This document shows positions 11,101 through 64,000 of a stretch of 64,000 nucleotides of DNA, piece after piece (within the stretch, counting starts at the first letter, position 1; every line of letters begins with the position of its first letter). Source of the stretch: Larus michahellis (taxonomy: Eukaryota > Chordata > Aves > Charadriiformes > Laridae); contig NC_133899.1 in assembly GCF_964199755.1 (NCBI RefSeq), forward strand, positions 29,057,446-29,121,445. Reading direction: 5' to 3'. The translations under genes were made by a program, and so were the position numbers. The notes under the pieces were generated by a model. That model searched no databases. It was given only the letters and a program-made list of their open reading frames with translations, and was not told the DNA's origin.

Positions 11101-13729
11101 GCTCAATGCTATTTTAGTGTTTCCGAGCTGCTGCATGTAGACGGGCTCCATGTGGCCGGCAAGGCTGAGGCTGGTAACGCCATCGGATGAGCTGGGGAGC
11201 GGATGGGGAGATAAATCCTCCTGCCCCTTACTGGATTCATCTTCTGTGCTAGGGTTGCCATCTGACTCACTATGGGAAAAGGCAAAGTGATGACATTGCA
11301 TTACCACGGCATGCCAGTGAGCTCTGCACCAAGGGGGAACTCCTTGCTTTTATACAGTTTGTGAGAGTTTTCCCCGAATTATTTTTTCTGTGTTTCGCCT
11401 CTACAAGGCACTTCAAGCGGATTTCAAGTCAAGGGGGAAGGTTTCTTAGAAAGGGACACATCAAACCAGCCGCTCGCTGAGAAGAAACTTTACAGGCTGG
11501 ATTACGGACGTGTAAATAAATCTCCTCTCCCTGGCCATCCGTCCTGGGCGACCAAAGGGGGCTGCCCGGGGCCCCCCCTCCGCCGGCCCAGGCCGCCCAC
11601 ACGCGTGAGACAGGCTGCAGCCATTTGGCAAATGGCTGGGCAGCAGCGGCAGGGGGTGAGAACAGGCCGGGAAGCGCCGCCCGACCCTCCCGGCCTGGGC
11701 CCACCGCCCCCAGGCCCCCCGCCAGCCCCGGGAAGGGGCGAAGGCCCCGCCAGGGGCCGGGCCCGCGGCTGCCCCCAGGTGCCGGCGGAGGAAAGGGGGG
11801 GGGGGGGGGGGTTGTTTGTGCCGCGCCCCGCAGGGCGGCCGCCGCCCCGGCCCGGCCGAGACCCTCCGCCGGGTTTTTTTCGCTGGCTGGTCCGCCCTCC
11901 ACTGCATTTTTCGGCCGCTCCCTCCCTCCTTCCCTCCCTCCCCCCTCGCCCTTTGATGTGTCCCGCGGAGAGGGGGCCGCGGCGGCACAATCGCGCCCTT
12001 GGTTGAGAAATGCCTTGGGGCCCTCCGCCGGCCGCCGCTTTTTTCCCCTCCCTTCCTCCCCCTCTCCCCGCTCTTTCTCTCCCCTCCCTACCCCGGGAGG
12101 AAGGCAGGGGGCGGGAGCGGGGAGGTCACCTCCACCTGCCCGCTTCGCGGCGCCGAGCCCCCGCCGCGGCCCCTCCGGGACGGGGGCGGGGGGGAAAGTC
12201 GAGGCAGAGCCCCGGGCCGGGCGCGGGCGGAGCGGGGCCGGGAGGGAGGGAGGCTCTCCCGCCCCGGCGGGGAGCGAACGGCCGCGGGGCGGGAGGCGGA
12301 GGCCTGCAGCGGGGCCGAGCCCGGCGGTGCCGCCGCTGAGGCCCGGCGCGGCCGGCCCCGCTCCCCCGCTGAAACCCGAGCCCGGCCCGCTCCCGAGTCA
12401 GGTTTCAAAACAGAGCGAGCGGCGGGACCCCACACCCCCGCGCGTCCTCCGGCCGCCGTCAATGATTAACTCTGTCAGGCGCGACAATTAAATAAAAACA
12501 AGCGGGGGGGGTGGGGGGAAACAAACAATTCTCCCCCTCGCCTCCCGTCCGTTCCGCGGAACCCGCCGCGCCGCCGGCCGGCCGGCGGCTCCCCCGGCCC
12601 GGGGGGAAGGGGCGGCGGCGGGAGAGGGGAGCGCGGGGAGGTGGAAGGGGGCGGTGGGGGCCGGGAAAGTTTCCCGGCGCTGCCTCGCATGCCTGCGTGC
12701 CCCGGCCGGGTGGGTGTGTGTTGGGAGCGAGGGAGGGGGAAGGAGGGGAGGACGAGGCGCACCGAAGGTAAGCGCCATGTTTGCAAGGGAAGAAAGAGCC
12801 GGGAAGAGGGAAGGGAAGGCAGGCCGGCGGGAGAGGGGGGCGGGGAGGAAAGTTTGCCCTCACCTTTTGGACTGGGTCTCGGAAGGGTTGCGGTCCCGCT
12901 GCCTGCGGTTCTTGAACCAGTTGCTAACCTGGGTGAGGGACAGCCCGGTGATCTTGGCCAGGTTGCGCTTGGCGGCCGGCGAGGGGTACCGGTTCTGCAT
13001 GTAGAGCTCCTTCAGCGCGTTGCGGGACTTCTCCTTGAAGCAGTAGACCGTCTCCTCGCCGTCCCAGATGGTCCTGGGCAGAGGGTATTTCCTCCGCAGC
13101 CTGTACTTGTCCACCGCCCCCAGGGGTCTGCCCCGGGCTCGCTCCGCCTCGGTGTAGCGAGCCTTGTACCAGAGCTCCTGCAGCAGCGGGTGGTTGGAGG
13201 AGTCGAAGTTGTGGCTCTCCAGGATGCTGTAGAGCTCGGCGTAGATGCCCTGGTGGAAAGCCACCAGCGCCCGGGCTTTCATCAGGCTCTCGTTGCCACG
13301 TAGCAGATCGCTCGGGGGCAAAGACCACAGGAACCTGGCCAGGCGGTCTAGGTTCCCACCTTGCTGCAGCGCCTCGCAGACGCAGGCGACGTGATCCGGG
13401 GAGAAAGCCAGGGGGGTCTGCGAGGAGGAGGAGGAAGAAGAAGAAGAGGAGGAGGAAGAGGGAGAGGAGGCAGCATGGTGATTCCTGGCCAGGAGTTCCG
13501 TGTGGAGCAGTACCTGGTCTGCGGCTCCCTCCTCGCCGGCGGCGGCGGAGCCTGCGTGCTCCATGGGGAACGGGGCAGCGGCGGGAGGGGGCGGCGGCGC
13601 GGGGTTGAGGGCTCCCGCCGCGGCCCCATCGGGGGGCACCTTGCTGGCTTCAGAGAGGATTTCCATCACATTTTCCTGCTTGATCTCCACCGAGCTCGTG
13701 ATCTCGTCCGTGGGGGAGGCAGAAGACAT
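7325..13729 (-). CDS. SIX4: SIX4 homeobox transcription factor, complete gene (three coding exons)
   Basis: Joined exons 12,864-13,729, 10,581-11,269 and 7,325-8,121 (minus) give 2,352 nt, or 783 residues plus stop, close to the 781 residues I recall for human SIX4. Residues about 106-219 are the SIX domain and about 220-279 the SIX-type homeodomain ending [10 protein letters not shown]. Residues about 290-783 form the Ser/Thr/Gln-rich transactivation region ending DEDMQDL. SIX4 is a nuclear DNA-binding factor that binds MEF3-type sites and works with EYA co-activators; it overlaps in function with SIX1 in muscle, sensory placodes, kidney and ganglia. The long C-terminal half and the IKQEN, EVKRE and [10 protein letters not shown] segments distinguish it from SIX1, SIX2 and SIX5. 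All introns are GT-AG, the frame is intact, and it lies head-to-head with MNAT1. Confidence 0.96.
8122..10580 (-). other. SIX4: SIX4 intron 2 (2,459 bp)
   Basis: Donor GTAAAAG at 10,580 and acceptor TTTCTCTAG ending at 8,122. AT-rich, with no recognisable exon or repeat and only short runs of A or T (for example around 8333-8349). Confidence 0.85.
10581..11269 (-). CDS. SIX4: SIX4 coding exon 2: start of the transactivation region
   Basis: The first base completes serine 289 (AG|T), giving [21 protein letters not shown] across the junction, as in SIX4 orthologues. The 689-nt exon encodes residues 290-518 plus the first base of Gly519. The sequence is rich in Ser, Thr, Val, Asn and Gln, with HMEPVYMQQ, several LNG motifs and VKRE (455-458), a SUMO-type motif. 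It ends VSVAASQG before the donor GTAAAAG, which lacks G at +5 and so is below consensus. The open frame continues about 88 codons into the intron, so the true exon end was set by the donor and by matching the family sequence. Confidence 0.93.
11795..11811 (+). repeat. 17-base G homopolymer
   Basis: A run of 17 consecutive G on the plus strand (C on the SIX4 transcript) inside SIX4 intron 1. Such runs are length-polymorphic and prone to sequencing error, and can form G-quadruplex. Confidence 0.95.
12398..12406 (+). promoter_or_regulatory. Exact MEF3 (SIX-binding) motif in SIX4 intron 1
   Basis: TCAGGTTTC matches the MEF3 consensus bound by SIX1 and SIX4 in muscle gene promoters. A one-mismatch copy, GAAACCCGA (reverse of TCGGGTTTC), lies 19 bp upstream at 12,371-12,379. 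Function is inferred. Confidence 0.4.
12864..13729 (-). CDS. SIX4: SIX4 coding exon 1: N-terminus, SIX domain, homeodomain
   Basis: The ATG at 13,729-13,727 has A at -3 and begins [10 protein letters not shown], as in other SIX4 proteins. The exon encodes residues 1-288 plus two bases (AG) of codon 289. It holds an IKQE SUMO-type motif (K17), a proline tract (residues 45-49) and a 13-serine tract (91-103). The SIX domain starts near [18 protein letters not shown] and the homeodomain runs from [11 protein letters not shown] to [11 protein letters not shown]. The exon ends CCAAAAG before the donor GTGAGG. The serine tract sits where I recall human SIX4 having a short alanine tract. Codon use is strongly GC-rich because the exon lies in a CpG island; the long antisense open frames over it are shadows. 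Confidence 0.96.
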
Positions 13730-13740
13730 CTTTCGGTTTG

Positions 13741-13771
13741 TTTTCTTTTTTTTTTTTCTTTTTTTTTTTTT
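13741..13771 (-). repeat. SIX4: Oligo-A tract in the inferred SIX4 5' UTR
   Basis: On the SIX4 strand the 31 bases read A13, G, A12, G, A4, ending 11 nt before the ATG. They are exonic if transcription starts near 13,950. Length is likely variable. Confidence 0.8.
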
Positions 13772-13861
13772 CCTTCCCCCCCGTCCCCTTCTCCTCCTCT
13801 CCCCCTTCCTATCTCTCTGGAAAATCCACTCCTCCTCCTGCTCTTGGCCGGCTCTAGCCGA

Positions 13862-13870
13862 TCAGGTTTC
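13862..13870 (+). promoter_or_regulatory. Exact MEF3 (SIX-binding) motif near the SIX4 start
   Basis: TCAGGTTTC, identical to the intron 1 copy, lies 133 bp upstream of the SIX4 ATG, within the inferred 5' UTR or core promoter. It is a candidate site for SIX1/SIX4 auto- or cross-regulation. One exact 9-mer is not rare by itself. Confidence 0.4.
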
Positions 13871-14010
13871 CTCCCGGCCACGCAATAACCATTAAAGATA
13901 GCTGCTATAGCAAAGTAGTGTAAACGGGCTCCTCTCCGCGGCTCCCCCCAACGTGACTCCCAGCCCCGCTGCAATACTATATGGCACCGCAGCCTGCTGG
14001 CCCGGCCGCG

Positions 14011-14027
14011 CCCGCCCATTGGCTGCG
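14011..14027 (-). promoter_or_regulatory. SIX4: CCAAT box plus GC box (NF-Y/SP1)
   Basis: The minus strand reads CGCAGCCAATGGGCGGG: the NF-Y consensus AGCCAATGGG joined to GGGCGGG. Orientation and spacing suit SIX4 transcription, though NF-Y sites also work bidirectionally. Confidence 0.6.
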
Positions 14028-14498
14028 CCGCGTCGGGGGGGCGGGGGCTCCCGCGTCTCCAGGGCAACCGTCAATCAAGCGGCCCCGCTCCGCTCCTCTC
14101 CCCTCCCCACCTCCACCTGGAGCGCGGCGCCCCGCCGCAGGGACGCCCCCGCGGGCGGCGGGGGGAGGAGGCGGCGGCGGGTCCCCTCACCTGCGCCGCG
14201 CCTTGAAGCGTCTTTCCCCGGGCGGGGACGGTAGAATTAAAACTCTCAGGGTGCGAAGCGGTGCAGCCGCGGTTACCCGGGCTGAGGTACGGCACCTCTC
14301 CCAGGCCGGGAGCGGGGAAGCCCGCTGGGGAGCTACCAGCCTGCAGCGGCTTCCTGTTAATTACTCATCAGGCAGGAGTGGGCCCTCCTCTCCCTAACAA
14401 CGGGATCTCTCGGGCCGGGACAGCCTCCTCCCTCTCCATCCCCCCTCGGGCAGGTGCTGCCCAGGGCGGCTTGTACCTGTTCGGCCCGGCCGCTCTAG

Positions 14499-62333
<47,835 letters not shown>

Positions 62334-64000
62334 GTTAGTTAACTTCTCTCCCCTGCAATTTTTATTCATTAGTTAAAGAATTAAAGGATTTTCAAAGAGG
62401 ATTACTTTCTGTAGTGTCTTAAAAACAAGTCAAAGCTGAAGGCACTATGTAGATTTCACTTTGTATTCAAAAACCATAACATGCTAATGTTCTGCGATAC
62501 TGATATTTAGTGCTATGTAAAGAGATTAAATTGATAGTTGAAATGTAGTTATGCTTTATTTTGGGAAGGGCTTGGAAAGAGGGACAGGCAGTAAAGTCTG
62601 CAACTAATAAATCGCCACTGCATGCGTGCTGGCAGTGTCATTGAACAATATCCAGGAAAGACCAAGTTAATTCCTGTACCAGGACAATAATTTCTTTCTC
62701 GTCCGAAGGAAAAAAGGAATCCAGATGCAGACATTATGAAGCTCCCAGGAGAGATCTGTAAAACTGAGGGAAAGCGTAGGTCTGGTTTATGCAAAATTTA
62801 AAACGAAAGCTGTTGAAACAAACATTTAAACTTTTGTTCAAGAGCTGATAACAATAACATCAGGAGTATTGTATACATCATCTGTATGCAAAGCACATGG
62901 TTCTTTGAACATTCATTCATTAAAGTATGGCTCAGTTATCATTTTGTTCTTTAAAAATAAACTTGCAAGCATTTCTTTCTGTAAGAAAAGTTTAATCTGT
63001 TAAATATTTTTTCAGTAAAAAAATACACATTGTTATTGGTTCTTGAAGGAAAATGTCTGTCCAGAGTGTGACATAACAAGGTTTTGTGTTGTATTCCAGT
63101 TGCACTAAGGACTTGCTTTCAAATCAGTAGGGGTGAAATCCTCACTCCCCTAAAGTCTGTGGCAAAACTCCCAGTGATTTCTTTAGCTCTAGGATTTCAC
63201 AGGAGGAGATTGGAATCTGAAAAATGTTTGTTTGAACCCCTTCCTTTTAAAGGCAAGGAAATTTCCCTAGGGGTCCATCTCTGATCTGTTATCCTGTCTC
63301 TGACACTGTGCAATATCCTATGCTTCAGAGCTTGAAGAGACCTGCCAAATCTTTGGCTACATGTCTTATTTTACAATATAGGTGCAACCTCTAGGGTCAC
63401 CATAAGAATAGGGTGCTTTGCCTGCAGCCCACCTTCCGCTCATGTACGTGACTTGCAGACAGCCTGTGCGCTAGCTCTGTGATTGTATCAAGCAGCACAG
63501 TAATGCTCTGTACCCACCCAAGCCCCCCGGGCCTTCTGTTTTCTGTACTGTATGGTCTTGCTGTGCTAGAGGCTGTCTGGTGGAAGCTGGGCAAGGCTGC
63601 GTGAATCCAGACTTACTGGAGATCTGGAGACATTTCCTTTTTATTTCTTTTTCAACATTTGAAACATTCAACATTTCTTATTCAACAATTGAAACATAAT
63701 AATAGACTTGACGCAGTTGCTATTACAAAAACTGCATGATCTTGCCCATAAATTTACCCCTCTTCCCAAAAGCTGAAACAGTGCTTTCTCTCTCTAGCTT
63801 TTTTTTGGCAGGTTTTGAAATATCTTTACTCCTTAAATGGCAAAAGGTGTCCTAATTTCTCGCTTAAACTTCTTATGGCTTGTCATTGTCTCATCATTCT
63901 TGGGCTGACATAAATTTTTCTGTCCGCTGTAATAGTTTGCTTCTGAGGAATATAGATACTCTCTGTCCCTCTTGGTGTTTTTTGTTACCCTTTGCCTGTT
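62334..64000 (+). other. MNAT1: MNAT1 intron 4, partial
   Basis: It begins with GTTAGT and continues to the window edge with no acceptor-exon match to the next MAT1 segment. AT-rich; contains a palindromic repeat at about 63,133-63,200. Confidence 0.85.
63133..63200. repeat. Ancient sauropsid palindromic interspersed repeat
   Basis: Perfect 10-bp terminal arms GTGAAATCCT (63,133-63,142) and AGGATTTCAC (63,191-63,200) flank a GGCAAAACTCCCAGTGATTT centre. This is the 'tgaaatcctggccc ... gcaaaactcccattgacttc ... ggatttca' repeat type of reptile and bird genomes. Confidence 0.7.

Larger units (their letters stand above)
11270..12863 (-). other. SIX4: SIX4 intron 1 (1,594 bp, CpG island)
   Basis: Donor GTGAGG at 12,863 and acceptor TTTTCCCATAG ending at 11,270. 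The intron is extremely GC-rich with many CpGs. It contains a 17-G run (11,795-11,811), an exact MEF3 motif TCAGGTTTC (12,398-12,406) and a one-mismatch reverse copy nearby (12,371-12,379). Its long open frames on both strands are a by-product of few stop codons in GC-rich DNA. Confidence 0.9.

Noticed and set aside
11625-12491. Long GC-rich open frame (288 codons, plus) over SIX4 intron 1
   Set aside because: It lies within CpG-island sequence where stop codons are rare. The product is low-complexity Pro/Gly/Ala/Arg with no domain, and equally long frames occur on the other strand.
12641-13303. 220-codon plus-strand frame over SIX4 exon 1
   Set aside because: It is the antisense shadow of the conserved SIX domain and homeodomain coding sequence.

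Overview
This window is vertebrate nuclear DNA, most likely from a bird. The evidence is intron-exon genes with GT-AG splice sites, a CpG island over a divergent promoter, and CR1 retrotransposon copies whose youngest member (about 37,200-37,613) has the typical avian 3' tail. The species cannot be told from the sequence. The gene order matches the SIX1/SIX4/MNAT1 neighbourhood of human 14q23. No prokaryotic, viral, CRISPR or rRNA/tRNA features were seen, and I found no undescribed multi-gene system. The window is essentially two known genes plus non-coding DNA.

Layout. 1 to about 2,235 is intergenic DNA beyond the 3' end of SIX4, probably facing SIX1. About 2,235-7,324 is an inferred long 3' UTR of SIX4. 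SIX4 is complete on the minus strand in three coding exons (12,864-13,729; 10,581-11,269; 7,325-8,121) and encodes 783 residues: a SIX domain, a homeodomain and a long Ser/Thr-rich C-terminal part. A GC-rich CpG island covers about 11,500-15,050. About 955 bp separates the SIX4 start codon from the MNAT1 start codon at 14,685 on the plus strand, a head-to-head arrangement with CCAAT/GC-box and tandem ETS motifs. MNAT1, encoding the CDK-activating kinase assembly factor MAT1 of TFIIH, fills the rest. Four coding exons (14,685-14,773; 51,599-51,751; 53,435-53,508; 62,230-62,333) encode the first 140 residues, and the gene runs off the right edge. Its first intron is about 36.8 kb and holds only repeats and unexplained non-coding sequence.

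The two genes are not in one pathway. SIX4 is a developmental transcription factor of muscle, placodes and kidney; MAT1 is a housekeeping part of transcription initiation and DNA repair. They share a promoter region. The observations most worth checking are two exact MEF3 (SIX-binding) motifs at the SIX4 5' end, a Pro-to-Gln change in the MAT1 RING 'CPxC' position, a 13-residue serine tract in SIX4, an oligo-A tract just before the SIX4 AUG, and a group of ancient palindromic sauropsid repeats inside the SIX4 3' UTR.
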